A stretch of 64,000 nucleotides of DNA from Scatosoma sp045644545 (GCA_045644545.1 JAZRHC010000011.1:16096-80095), one strand, 5' to 3'; numbered from the stretch's first letter, positions 27,983 to 36,136 are shown. Notes: generated by a model not told the origin, from the letters alone. Numbers and translations are program-made.

Positions 27983-28155
27983 GTTAAAATATCCGACGTG
28001 ATTTTATAATCACGCATCAGTCGTCTTTTGATTTTGTCGTATTCCGCTTGCGTAATCATCTTCCTTTGTAAAAGCGCAGCGAGCATAGAAAGCTGTTGGC
28101 TGTATTCCCACAGTTTTCTATCCGAAATTTTCGTTTGTTCGCTCTTATTTTGCAT
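27979..28155 (-). CDS. Small SHOCT-like protein upstream of the recombinase
   Basis: The 58-aa product begins MQNKSEQTKISDRKLWEYSQ and ends with ALLQRKMITQAEYDKIKRRL, a short-C-terminal-domain (SHOCT-like) helix pair of the type LxxKGxITxEEYxxxKxxL. A strong AAGGAGAG precedes the ATG by 7 bases. Small genes of this kind often sit directly ahead of large serine recombinases in Firmicutes elements. A role in controlling recombination direction is possible but unproven. Confidence 0.75.
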   Translation of the reverse strand: MQNKSEQTKISDRKLWEYSQQLSMLAALLQRKMITQAEYDKIKRRLMRDYKITSDILT

Positions 28156-28309
28156 AACCGCTCTCCTTGTTTTTGATTCAGGTTCTCAACCCTTCACTAG
28201 TAAATACGAGTGCAAAATCGGATTTTTAAACCCTTTCACAAATAAATACGAAGAAAATTTCAAAAATGGGAACCTTTTTGAAGAAAATTATTTATTTTAG
28301 AAACAAAAA

Positions 28310-28343
28310 AGTATCTATCAGGCAACCGCCCAATAGATACTTG
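28310..28343 (-). terminator. Terminator after the Fic gene
   Basis: AAGTATCTAT/ATAGATACTT stem, 14-base loop, followed by TTTTTTG on the minus strand, 18 bases beyond the Fic stop codon. Confidence 0.85.
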
Positions 28344-28360
28344 CTTTCGGTTATATAATT

Positions 28361-29212
28361 TTACTCTTCTTCGTAGTCGTAGGAATAGTCAATGCCTTTC
28401 ATAAAGATTTCTCTATCGTCAATCTTATCCGTCAAGGCATTTTGCAAAAGCGCAAAAATTCCGCTTGAGTCCACTACACTGCGTTTCATCTCATCCAAAT
28501 ATTCCGTCTTATCAATCCTGCTCCAATCCACGCATTTGGATAGATTGTTTTTCAAAATCATATCCAGCCAAATACGGGTAGTTCTGCCATTCCCTTCACG
28601 GAACGGGTGCGCAATATTCATCTCTACGTATTTTTGTACAATTTGTTCAAAGGTATCTTCGGGCATCTTTTCAATCGTTTTCAGCGTTTCGTCTAAATAC
28701 AAAGCGTTCGCAAACGTGAATCCGCCCTTGCTAATATTGACGTTTCTTATCTGCCCTGCAAAATCGTACAAACCGCCGAAAATATACGCGTGTATTTGTC
28801 GTAAGCCCTTTACCGTACCCACTTCAATCGTGTTAATTATGCCGTCTTCAAACAACGAATACGCCTTTTGTTTACTCTGCTCGTCGATAGACGTTCCCAT
28901 CGTCTTCATCCATTTGAGAAAGACTGCCGATTTTTTGCTTGGAATAACGGCAAGAACGGTATTTACACCGTCGTCGTCGATTACGTCGGTAAGATAAGAC
29001 TTCCCGTCGCGTGCAGGCAATTTCAGTTGTCTACAAATTGTGGACAACTGCGGATTTCTACTCTTTAACGTATTCCAATATTTTCTCGGCGCTTTGCTCG
29101 CCGTCAACGCTTCGGCAATATCGACTGCACAAAAGTACCATTTGAAATTTTCTTCGTTCCAAACGGCTCTTACGGGAATATCGTCAAAAAATCGTATCGA
29201 AGTCTTTATCAT
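28361..29212 (-). CDS. BRO-N/Fic domain fusion protein
   Basis: The 283-aa protein joins an N-terminal BRO-type DNA-binding domain (IRFFDDIPVRAVWNEENFKW, then VDIAEALTASKAPRKYW) to a Fic domain. The core motif is HPFREGNGRTTRIW at about residue 200, with catalytic His and phosphate-binding GNGR intact. Fic proteins transfer AMP or other nucleotides to target proteins and often act as toxins. No inhibitory (S/T)xxxE(G/N) helix is evident, nor a separate antitoxin gene. The ATG at 29212 is 9 bases from the -10 box, so the mRNA has almost no leader. It is a stand-alone gene closed by a terminator. Confidence 0.9.
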   Translation of the reverse strand: MIKTSIRFFDDIPVRAVWNEENFKWYFCAVDIAEALTASKAPRKYWNTLKSRNPQLSTICRQLKLPARDGKSYLTDVIDDDGVNTVLAVIPSKKSAVFLKWMKTMGTSIDEQSKQKAYSLFEDGIINTIEVGTVKGLRQIHAYIFGGLYDFAGQIRNVNISKGGFTFANALYLDETLKTIEKMPEDTFEQIVQKYVEMNIAHPFREGNGRTTRIWLDMILKNNLSKCVDWSRIDKTEYLDEMKRSVVDSSGIFALLQNALTDKIDDREIFMKGIDYSYDYEEE

Positions 29213-29221
29213 AGCACCTTT

Positions 29222-29250
29222 ATTATAGCATATCATAGACAAAAAATCAA
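29222..29250 (-). promoter_or_regulatory. Promoter of the BRO-Fic gene
   Basis: Minus strand TTGATT - 17 bp - TATAAT ending nine bases before the ATG. The AAAGGTG between them would lie at the transcription start. Confidence 0.75.
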
Positions 29251-29304
29251 CCATTTGTAAATATACCATTATCCGTTTTCTTTAACCATATATTTTTCGG
29301 TCAA

Positions 29305-29349
29305 AATATTATCAAAAATAAGATTGTCAAACGCATCTTTGATAATATT
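29305..29349. repeat. Perfect 12-bp inverted repeat in the gap upstream of Fic
   Basis: AATATTATCAAA at 29305-29316 and TTTGATAATATT at 29338-29349, 21 bases apart. It lies after the stop of the 29397 gene and 55 bases before the Fic promoter. It could be an operator or a weak terminator. Confidence 0.5.
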
Positions 29350-29396
29350 ATATCATAAATATTTTTTTGCATAACGCATTGGTAAATTTTTTATAC

Positions 29397-30575
29397 TCAA
29401 ACGGATAAATCCAATACACGTTCTACTTCTTCCAAAGAAACGGTAAACACTTCGATATTCTTCCCCTTTACATATTCTTCCACGTATTCCCGTTGAAACT
29501 CATAACAAAGAATCTCGCCTTTCTCTTTATGGACTTCCAACCCATTACAAAAAGCAATCAATCGACGGATATCTCCGTCTAAATGGCAAAGAGAATACAC
29601 GGTATCTTCGATAATTCCGTCGTATTCAAACATTCTTCCCCCTTCCGCAATTTCATTTTCTTGATATACCGCGCGCAATATCCTTTTCACATGGTTGGGC
29701 TGTGTGATAATTTTAAGCAACCTTGCCCCGAACCCGTCCAAAGGCAAATAATGTAGAGCCGCATACACTTTTTCTATTGTTTGAATACGTATGCTCTTCC
29801 ATTTCCCGTTGGCGTCCTTTTTTGATTGTCGGGTTTTGCAATTTGCAATCGTATCCAACACCGCTTTTGCGTTCCGCGCGAACATAATGCACGGCGTTTT
29901 GTCCTTTTCAGGATGTTTTGCCGTATTCATTCTCGCAATTCTATCTATATCCACTTTCGCTTTTACTTCTCCACCAAAACTCCAATTCATCATTTCATCC
30001 CGTAAATTATACACACAAAAACCCTCGTCCTTGGTAAGCAACGCGCCCACAATGGAAGTGTACGACAATTTTTTCAATTCACCACGTTCGTATTGTTTCA
30101 AATCTCTTGACGGATAAAAATATGCGTTATCTAATAGCGTTTGCGTTTTATAATCGTAATTCAAACAGGGCAAGTCTTGCGGAGAAAACGCAATGCCTGC
30201 CCGACACAGTATCATCAGCACTTCTGCGATTTTATGATTGCGCCGTTTATGATCTATATCGCTTGGAAAACCGTTACGGCAGAAATTATTTTCATAATAT
30301 TCTGCCGTCCCAATCCACTCTAATAATTTCTTCGCTTTCTTATGTAATCGTATAGTCTTGTATTTGCCTGCCCCTGATTTAATGAGCGCCTTCACCGTCA
30401 GTCGTTCCCCCGTCCTCGCATTCCGATACTCCTGCGTTTCACACATCTTATGCACCAACCTTTTATACGTTTGCTCACTACCCATAATACCCAGTGAGTA
30501 CTGTGGAATTTCGCCTGCCACGGATAAAATACGCAGTAGGAAGAAAGAATGACTGCCCTCTTTGATTGTAATCAT
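29397..30575 (-). CDS. Conserved mobile-element protein with N-terminal winged-helix-like region
   Basis: The 392-aa protein is not assigned to a characterised family. The N-terminus (FFLLRILSVAGEIPQYSLGI) looks like a winged helix. The middle segment RRNHKIAEVLMILCRAGIAF and YTSIVGALLTKDEGFCVYNL resembles proteins found in clostridial integrative elements near replication or recombination genes. The ATG at 30575 follows GGAGGTG by five bases. It sits 160 bases downstream of a DUF6100-like gene on the same strand. A role in element maintenance is inferred from context only. Confidence 0.75.
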   Translation of the reverse strand: MITIKEGSHSFFLLRILSVAGEIPQYSLGIMGSEQTYKRLVHKMCETQEYRNARTGERLTVKALIKSGAGKYKTIRLHKKAKKLLEWIGTAEYYENNFCRNGFPSDIDHKRRNHKIAEVLMILCRAGIAFSPQDLPCLNYDYKTQTLLDNAYFYPSRDLKQYERGELKKLSYTSIVGALLTKDEGFCVYNLRDEMMNWSFGGEVKAKVDIDRIARMNTAKHPEKDKTPCIMFARNAKAVLDTIANCKTRQSKKDANGKWKSIRIQTIEKVYAALHYLPLDGFGARLLKIITQPNHVKRILRAVYQENEIAEGGRMFEYDGIIEDTVYSLCHLDGDIRRLIAFCNGLEVHKEKGEILCYEFQREYVEEYVKGKNIEVFTVSLEEVERVLDLSV

Positions 30576-30737
30576 AATACACCTCCATCGCAAATAGTCT
30601 TCCGACGGCGATTTGTACTGTCCGTCGAATTTAGAAAGCATAAACCCCTTGAAAATACAAGGATTTCAAGGGGGTTTACGGTTAAAAAAGATATACCGAA
30701 AATTTTTCGTAATTTTTGGCGGTTTTGGTATATGTTT

Positions 30738-31427
30738 TTAGGGTTCGTTCTCATATAACGGCACTCCTTCTTCGGGCATTTCTTGCCGAATTTTTAGAAA
30801 TTCTTCAAACTCATTTCGCGGAATAACGTACACTTCCGTTCGGTTGCCTTTCCCTTTTGCACTCATATAAAAATGCTCGCAACAAGCAGGGTTATCGTCC
30901 ACCATTGTAAAGAGCGCAACGATATCCGTGACTTGGTTGATTTCGATATTGTCGTGGTCGCGCATATTCCGTTCGGGATAATCCTTGTCGTACACGTGCC
31001 GATAGACAAGCACTACTTTTCCTTGCTTTTTCCAAAGGCGTTTCGCAAAAAAGTTCTCCATCTTGGGAAACAAAATGGAACGGATATATTCCAAACCGCC
31101 CGATTGTTTTTTAGGAAGCAACATAGGCAATCGCACGCTAAACCAACCCTGCTCGGTATAGCCGATTTCTAATGGCACGGTGTCTGCAATAATTTCTTTT
31201 ACCTGATCATAGGCGTAAGGTCCCCACACGTAATATGCCAAATCCCGAATATTTAAGTTAAATTTCTCCGTCAGAATCACCGCATTTAACAGCTCTTCGT
31301 AAACATAGTCAATATTACTACCGCATTTTAATAAATCTTCCGCTTGCCCCAATTTGCTTTTTATCTTTTGTAAATTCCTTTGCCGAAGTTGTATCACTTC
31401 AAGCAATCTGTTGCGTTGTTCTTCCAT
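30738..31427 (-). CDS. DUF6100-like protein
   Basis: The 229-aa protein opens with a coiled coil (QLRQRNLQKIKSKLGQAE) and has a C-terminal RDHDNIEINQVTDIVALFTM segment. The latter recalls RusA-type or DUF6100 proteins of clostridial elements, in which an Asp-rich motif of this kind is conserved. Function is unknown. It is expressed from a strong promoter with a structured leader (31468-31600), so its synthesis is probably regulated both at initiation and by attenuation. Confidence 0.65.
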   Translation of the reverse strand: MEEQRNRLLEVIQLRQRNLQKIKSKLGQAEDLLKCGSNIDYVYEELLNAVILTEKFNLNIRDLAYYVWGPYAYDQVKEIIADTVPLEIGYTEQGWFSVRLPMLLPKKQSGGLEYIRSILFPKMENFFAKRLWKKQGKVVLVYRHVYDKDYPERNMRDHDNIEINQVTDIVALFTMVDDNPACCEHFYMSAKGKGNRTEVYVIPRNEFEEFLKIRQEMPEEGVPLYENEP

Positions 31428-31467
31428 TTTTCTACCTCCTGAAATTTTGATTTTTTATAAAATGAAA

Positions 31468-31497
31468 AGCCGTGCAACGTTTTTTCGTTACACGACT
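31468..31497 (-). terminator. Leader terminator (attenuator) ahead of the DUF6100-like gene
   Basis: A 12-bp stem with a six-A loop is followed by TTTTCATTTT on the minus strand, inside the 134-base leader. ACGGCTT of its 3' arm can alternatively pair with AAGCCGT at 31543-31549 near the RNA 5' end, giving an anti-terminator. Confidence 0.65.
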
Positions 31498-31567
31498 TAA
31501 ACAACCGTTATTTAGTTTTTATTTTTTAGTTATTGCAAGCAACGGCTTACAATACTTTCACAATACC

Positions 31568-31598
31568 ATTATAACATACTTGACTCGCCAAGTCAAGT
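31568..31598 (-). promoter_or_regulatory. Promoter and operator of the DUF6100-like gene
   Basis: Minus strand TTGACT (31591-31596) - 17 bp - TATAAT (31568-31573). ACTTGACT-CGCCA-AGTCAAGT at 31578-31598 is a perfect 8-bp-arm inverted repeat that covers the -35 box, so a bound repressor would block the polymerase. Confidence 0.8.
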
Positions 31599-31650
31599 AC
31601 AAACCCCTGCCAATTCTATGCCAATTTGCTGACATTCCTTTCGTTCCGTT

Positions 31651-32748
31651 TTAACGGCTTTCGCTGATAATCGTTAAAACTTTGGAAATCGCTTCCGCCA
31701 AATTATCGGCGTGCAATAAACCCAAAGCATTCGCAGTAATCGCTAATGGTTTATTATTGCTTTGGCTTGCTTGGTGTGCTATAAGTTCCAAACCTATTTT
31801 CGCTATTTGTTTTTGCACGTCTTGCGAATTTACTCTATTCTGCACTTGAACAACGCCATTCCAATACGACTGCCAATTTTCATGGAATACTTTCTGTGGC
31901 ATATAATATCCATTATTATATTGCAAATGCTGAACGGGAAACTGCCCTATATATCCGTACGAATAAGCCCGTCTTTGCGCTTCCAATTTTGCTCTTTCTG
32001 CATTTAGTTGCGCAATCCGTCTTTCGTTTTCCATCATATTTTGCGTCAACTGCATCATAAAGGCATCATTTGTGTACATAGGATTTTGCCCGTTATACGC
32101 ATACACGGTATCCACATTCATCAAATCGTAAACCCCACAATGCAATGCCCTGGCAAGCGCCGATAAGATATTCCATTGCGCCGTCACAAGTTTCTTCTGC
32201 CCTTGTTCGTACATTTGAATTGTATGAATAGGCACTCCGCTTAACAGCGATAAATCTTGCTGCGATAAGCCCAACGCTCTTCGACGAATTTCCAAATTCG
32301 TTTCAGGCAAAGAAATCCGTCTATCTAGTTCTTCCACAAACTTCATTAAATCCGCTTCATGCAAAGTAGGATACCACGCAAGGAGTTCCTTTAAGGTTAC
32401 TCGCATGTGGATATACCGAAACGATTTCTTTGTAAACCATTGATAATATGCCAAACTCCACCCCAACCAAAATTCGGGTGTTCTATATAGCATTTGATAA
32501 GGAAGAATAGGATTATCTCTATTTTCCGTTATCGTCCAATATAATTCCACTCCGGATTTACCTGCAATCAAATTCGGGTCGCCGTTTTCAAAATGAACCG
32601 CTGCTCCACTATCGATAAATCTCTTAAACACGAAATCTATATCTTCATGCTTAATATTTACTGCGTAATCGAGCATCGTCGCCAGCGTATTCATTGCGTT
32701 ATTCAAATAGAATTCATTGTACGCCCTATCATATACGCGGGTCGCCAT
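31651..32748 (-). CDS. HTH protein, partner of the DUF3990 protein
   Basis: The 365-aa protein has an N-terminal helical domain (YLNNAMNTLATMLDYAVN, then HFENGDPNLIAGKSGVELYW). A central Cro/CI-type HTH (LGLSQQDLSLLSGVPIHTIQMY, about residues 160-182) follows, then a Gln-rich C-terminal region. The N-terminal and HTH combination regularly accompanies DUF3990 genes in Clostridia. It overlaps the DUF3990 gene by 20 bases, which argues for coupled translation and a fixed ratio of the two products. It is the probable antidote or cofactor of the ART-like protein; this is inference. Confidence 0.8.
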   Translation of the reverse strand: MATRVYDRAYNEFYLNNAMNTLATMLDYAVNIKHEDIDFVFKRFIDSGAAVHFENGDPNLIAGKSGVELYWTITENRDNPILPYQMLYRTPEFWLGWSLAYYQWFTKKSFRYIHMRVTLKELLAWYPTLHEADLMKFVEELDRRISLPETNLEIRRRALGLSQQDLSLLSGVPIHTIQMYEQGQKKLVTAQWNILSALARALHCGVYDLMNVDTVYAYNGQNPMYTNDAFMMQLTQNMMENERRIAQLNAERAKLEAQRRAYSYGYIGQFPVQHLQYNNGYYMPQKVFHENWQSYWNGVVQVQNRVNSQDVQKQIAKIGLELIAHQASQSNNKPLAITANALGLLHADNLAEAISKVLTIISESR

Positions 32749-33412
32749 TTTTGACTCCTCCTCTTAAAATATCAATCATATATAATTCGTTTTCGCTCGT
32801 TTGTACGTTTGCACGTTCCTCTACGTATTTTGCTCTTGCTTTTTTGTCACGCTTATCGTATGCGCTAAAATACTTCAAATTATCAATATCTTCGCTTTCC
32901 ATAAAGCTCAACTGCGAAAAGGCTTTTTCGGAAATCAATACAACCTGCATACCAAGTTTTCCTAATTTCATTGCCTTTGCGAGCTTTTGAACGCTAATCG
33001 TATTGTTCAAAAAATCTTCTGCAAACGAGAAATACGAATCGTCTGCTCTATAACCTTTAATTACGTCATACTCGGCAACGTCCACGTCAAAATTGTCTAA
33101 TAAATATTTTTTTGCTTCTACACTGATAGGCGACGTTAACGTAAACGTGCGGTTTTTCAATAAAAGCGCCATCCAATTCAAAATGCTATATTTTGGTGTG
33201 GACAAATCCAATACCTTTAAGCTTTTGCCTTGTAACTCATATTTATTCACTACGGCAGGACGGTCTTTTACCTTTGCTGCCCATTCACACGCCAATTCAT
33301 AGTGTTCAGTGCAGTAAAAGCCCATTCCGTAATCATTCGTTGCTTTTCCCCCGTCTAATACAGGCGTTTGTATTTGATGATCCGTTCCGTGATATAAAAT
33401 AATATTTTTCAT
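32729..33412 (-). CDS. DUF3990 protein, ADP-ribosyltransferase-like
   Basis: The 227-aa protein begins MKNIILYHGTDHQIQTPV and continues with DYGMGFYCTEHYELACEWA. The YHGT strand and the G-x-G-F-Y-x-T motif correspond to the NAD-binding His/Tyr positions of the ADP-ribosyltransferase superfamily to which DUF3990 belongs. The ATG at 33412 follows GGAG by seven bases. The overlapping downstream HTH protein makes a toxin-antitoxin or defence pair likely, but neither activity is proven. Confidence 0.82.
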   Translation of the reverse strand: MKNIILYHGTDHQIQTPVLDGGKATNDYGMGFYCTEHYELACEWAAKVKDRPAVVNKYELQGKSLKVLDLSTPKYSILNWMALLLKNRTFTLTSPISVEAKKYLLDNFDVDVAEYDVIKGYRADDSYFSFAEDFLNNTISVQKLAKAMKLGKLGMQVVLISEKAFSQLSFMESEDIDNLKYFSAYDKRDKKARAKYVEERANVQTSENELYMIDILRGGVKNGDPRI

Positions 33413-33434
33413 TGCTTTCTCCATCCTTATTAAT

Positions 33435-33504
33435 AGTATATCACCAAAGTACCATAATTGTCAACAATTTTTGAAATATTTTCTATTTATATATCACCAA
33501 AGTA
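33435..33504 (-). promoter_or_regulatory. Promoter with two 15-bp direct repeats ahead of the DUF3990 gene
   Basis: Minus strand TTGACA (33459-33464) - 18 bp - TATACT (33435-33440). TATATCACCAAAGTA occurs at 33437-33451, over the -10 and spacer, and again at 33490-33504. The spacing of 53 bases is five helical turns, suggesting cooperative binding by the neighbouring HTH protein. Confidence 0.7.
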
Positions 33505-33553
33505 AGACAATTCTAAACAAATTTTATTGTTTTAATTCTTCACATGGCAATTT

Positions 33554-33739
33554 TTACTGCCGTTCTACCAAATAATCGATACTCACATTGAAATAATCCG
33601 CCAAACGACAAAGCATATCTATATCAGGTTCGCGTTCTTCTCGCTCATACCGAGAATAGACCAACGGTGAACAGCCAACCTTTTCGGCTACAGCTCTTTG
33701 CGATATCCCCATTTCCACACGAAGTTCTTTTAAACGCAT
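33554..33739 (-). CDS. Small Cro/CI-type HTH regulator
   Basis: The 61-aa protein MRLKELRVEMGISQRAVAEK... is a single HTH (SQRAVAEKVGCSPLVYSRYE) with the dimer helix LADYFNVSIDYLVE. The ATG at 33739 starts one base after the RNase III-like gene and follows GGGAGG. It is probably the repressor of the RNase III operon or of the adjacent DUF3990 operon. Confidence 0.88.
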   Translation of the reverse strand: MRLKELRVEMGISQRAVAEKVGCSPLVYSRYEREEREPDIDMLCRLADYFNVSIDYLVERQ

Positions 33740-33740
33740 A

Positions 33741-34724
33741 TCAATCCTCCCAATCAAGGATATCACACAGCATACTATACGCAACAGATTTTTTACCATA
33801 TTTTTTAGAAGAATGATTTCCATAGTAATAACCATATTCTTCCACATGGCACTCGCATCGCCAAACAGGATTTCCATCGTCATCATACGTTTCAATAAAG
33901 TTATACCAGGGTTCTCCAATATATCCTTTTTGATATAATTCTTGAAGTTGGTTGATTGCTCTATCAAAATCTGGTTCTCCCACTTCGTCAATGGGAAGAA
34001 TCAACTCGTTTTCTTCTTCTAAATACTCATAAGCGTCCTGTGCCGCGTTCATTCTGGCTTCCCGTTTGGAGTATCCATATCCCTCAAAACCGCCAAATTC
34101 ATCCGATAAACACAACGAACATTTATAACCGTCATCCCCTTCGTAAAACTCATAATACGGCAATTCACCGTACTTTTTTTGACACCAAGTTTGAATTAGG
34201 TCAACGTAGTTGTTATCATCTTGAAATCCGTTTTCAAGATAATATTCAATATCCAACATTCTATCAACAACGTTTTCTAATTCTTCTGCGTCCCATTCAC
34301 AGTCGATAGCGACTGCGCCTATGATTGCCTCAAATAAATCTTCTTTCACAGAGTCTTGATTTTGCGCCTCTTGCTCCACATCTCCTTTCCCCATTAAAAG
34401 ATAGTCGGCGAAACCAAGTACGTCTATTCGATGCGCAAGCATCTTCTTGCAAACCAATTTCTTTTTTATCTCCGTCAACTGCCCTTCCGTTTTATCGGAC
34501 GCATATTTGCCGTTTTGAGTTATTTCGCCGTAGTATTCACTAAGCTTTTTTATTACAACAAATTCAAGAGCCTTATCGCCATAAAACTCCAACACCTCGT
34601 TATGATGCGCCCCGTTCCCTTCTTCCGAATAAGACTTGCGGGTAAACGCTTGTCTTAACAGTTTCGGCTCGGTAAAACCATACTCTAACTGTTCTTGGAT
34701 AAATTGTAAATCTCTGTCATTCAT
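33741..34724 (-). CDS. RNase III-like endonuclease with two dsRNA-binding-type regions
   Basis: The 327-aa protein has an RNase III domain with the signature HNEVLEFYGDKALEFV (about residues 41-56) and the second acidic pair EDLFEAIIGAVAID (about 108-121). The catalytic Glu/Asp positions are therefore retained. After residue 160 two dsRBD-like segments follow: YVDLIQTWCQKKYGELPYYE...SKREARMNAAQDAYEYL and AINQLQELYQKGYIGEPWYN...SKKYGKKSVAYSML. The chromosomal rnc gene is not in this window. It differs from usual RNase III in length, in its second dsRBD and in strongly acidic composition. It is co-transcribed with an HTH gene behind a 200-base leader. A role in RNA-based element control or defence is inference. 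Confidence 0.85.
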   Translation of the reverse strand: MNDRDLQFIQEQLEYGFTEPKLLRQAFTRKSYSEEGNGAHHNEVLEFYGDKALEFVVIKKLSEYYGEITQNGKYASDKTEGQLTEIKKKLVCKKMLAHRIDVLGFADYLLMGKGDVEQEAQNQDSVKEDLFEAIIGAVAIDCEWDAEELENVVDRMLDIEYYLENGFQDDNNYVDLIQTWCQKKYGELPYYEFYEGDDGYKCSLCLSDEFGGFEGYGYSKREARMNAAQDAYEYLEEENELILPIDEVGEPDFDRAINQLQELYQKGYIGEPWYNFIETYDDDGNPVWRCECHVEEYGYYYGNHSSKKYGKKSVAYSMLCDILDWED

Positions 34725-34738
34725 AATAAAATGACCTC

Positions 34739-34926
34739 CTTGTATTTTTCTACAAGAAGGTACAATAATAGCCCGACAAAGCCCACTACTCCCGTGTGCT
34801 TACTTCGGGCACCAGTAAATAAAATGTGTTACATAAATCAATTGCATTTACAAAAAACCACTTGCATAGTTTTGGGTAAACATCTTTGTTTTATGTCCGA
34901 CGTTTTAAGTACTCGTACCAACTTGT
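34739..34926 (-). promoter_or_regulatory. Long structured leader of the RNase III-like gene
   Basis: From the promoter at 34933 the leader is about 200 bases long. It holds two abutting short ORFs (34848-34883, MFTQNYASGFL; 34800-34847, MQLIYVTHFIYWCPK). GCCCGA/TCGGGC arms lie at 34771-34776 and 34805-34810, and a CTTGTA/TACAAG hairpin (34739-34756) abuts the Shine-Dalgarno. Its layout recalls leader-peptide attenuators. Confidence 0.5.
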
Positions 34927-34932
34927 ACTGTC

Positions 34933-34961
34933 ATTATAGCATAATTGTTAAGAAACGTCAA
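34933..34961 (-). promoter_or_regulatory. Promoter of the RNase III-like/HTH operon
   Basis: Minus strand TTGACG - 17 bp - TATAAT. A perfect 11-bp-arm hairpin (34966-34992) lies immediately upstream of the -35. Confidence 0.8.
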
Positions 34962-35010
34962 GCCCTTTTTCTATCCGTTTTGGATAGAAAAATTATGAAT
35001 TATCCAACTA

Positions 35011-35044
35011 AAAAATCGAGCTATAAAAACATAGCTCGATTTTT
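35011..35044 (-). terminator. Terminator after the 35047 gene
   Basis: Fourteen-bp perfect stem (AAAAATCGAGCTAT with ATAGCTCGATTTTT) and a six-base loop; reads as an intrinsic terminator on both strands. Confidence 0.9.
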
Positions 35045-35046
35045 TG

Positions 35047-35946
35047 TTACTTTTTCTTTTTTTGCGCCCACTCATCCATACTTTTACGAAGAGCATCTAC
35101 GCAATCAGGATGTTCTTTAGCAAACTCTACAGCGTGACTTTTATCAAGGATAATCCCACGACGTTTTATTTCTGCCCGCATATCCTTTTTGCTAACCTTT
35201 TTATCCCCCGCTTTTGTTTGATACACGATACTCGACTCCGGCATTCTTAACTCTTTTTCCATGTAATCAGGAATTATAACCCTGCGGTTCATTTTCCCCA
35301 AATTATAAGTATCCCTTTTTATAAAGGCTTTGGGAATTAACAACTTCGGCTGGTTATCAACGGGGCAAATATACTGTTTTTCAACAGTTTTAACCCAAGA
35401 ATGGCTCACATCATCCCAATACATAGCGGTAACTTTTTCTCGCAATGGAATGTTATGCAATTCGCACTGTTCGCGGGTATAATCGATAAGTACTTTTCTT
35501 ATAACGTTGGTATACAAATCGCTTACCCTATCATTACTGATCTGCGGAATAAACAACTTGATATCCTCAATTCGTCTCATCGTTTTACACAAGAACGCAT
35601 CGTCCTTGCAAATTTCACCTAAAATGTATTCCGCTAATTCACCGATACCTCGTCCAGCTACCCCATACTGCGAATAACCTAAACAGGTTTCTTTTGGCTC
35701 AGTCAAATACCCACAAAAGAGGTTATGTGCCTGCAACAATCTACCGCTCGTAATTTCCCAACGTATTGTTTCAAAGAAATCAATTGCTACTGCTGTTGCT
35801 CGTTTTGCCACAGCCAAATTCAATCTTTCGATTTCATACGGATTCAAAAATCTGCAATTATCGTTCGACAAGTCAACGTTAAAAAAGTCTGCGTTTGTTA
35901 CGCCTAATTCGTCATATATAAAATGACTTGGATTTAATTTTTTCAA
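35047..35946 (-). CDS. Hypothetical protein of the integrative element
   Basis: The 299-aa protein was not recognised. It is soluble and mixed alpha/beta, with an early NLAVAKRATAVAIDFFETIRWE helix, a central YTREQCELH stretch, and a C-terminal part with PKLLIPKAFIKRDTYNLGKM followed by a Lys-rich tail. An Rx5H in REQCELH has HEPN-like spacing, but the rest does not convincingly support a HEPN fold. The gene is a single unit with its own terminator. It diverges from a candidate small RNA at 36.1-36.2 kb. Its position among defence genes suggests a defence or regulatory role; nothing in the sequence proves it. Confidence 0.7.
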   Translation of the reverse strand: MKKLNPSHFIYDELGVTNADFFNVDLSNDNCRFLNPYEIERLNLAVAKRATAVAIDFFETIRWEITSGRLLQAHNLFCGYLTEPKETCLGYSQYGVAGRGIGELAEYILGEICKDDAFLCKTMRRIEDIKLFIPQISNDRVSDLYTNVIRKVLIDYTREQCELHNIPLREKVTAMYWDDVSHSWVKTVEKQYICPVDNQPKLLIPKAFIKRDTYNLGKMNRRVIIPDYMEKELRMPESSIVYQTKAGDKKVSKKDMRAEIKRRGIILDKSHAVEFAKEHPDCVDALRKSMDEWAQKKKK

Positions 35947-36101
35947 AACAAAAAATCTCCTGTATAATTTATTCTATCTTTATAAAAAAAATAGTAAAAA
36001 GCAGTTAGATGATACTAAAAATCATCATAGGTGAGCATAATTGCTCGAGTTTAAGTGTTGCAAAATGGCAAAAATCACTAAAACTTTTTTCCGCTTTTTA
36101 C

Positions 36102-36130
36102 TTGACAGAATAAAAAATATAGGGTATAAT
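36102..36130 (+). promoter_or_regulatory. Promoter of candidate small RNA
   Basis: Perfect TTGACA - 17 bp - TATAAT on the plus strand in a gap without plus-strand genes. Confidence 0.85.
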
Positions 36131-36136
36131 AAATAG

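Noticed and set aside
28028..28300. 90-aa plus-strand frame ahead of the recombinase
   Set aside because: It lies opposite the small SHOCT-like gene, which has a ribosome binding site, sensible composition and the same orientation as its neighbours.
35047..35946. AbiF/Cas13-like HEPN protein with associated RNA
   Set aside because: Only one Rx5H motif is seen and the rest of the sequence does not support the fold. Kept as an unknown.
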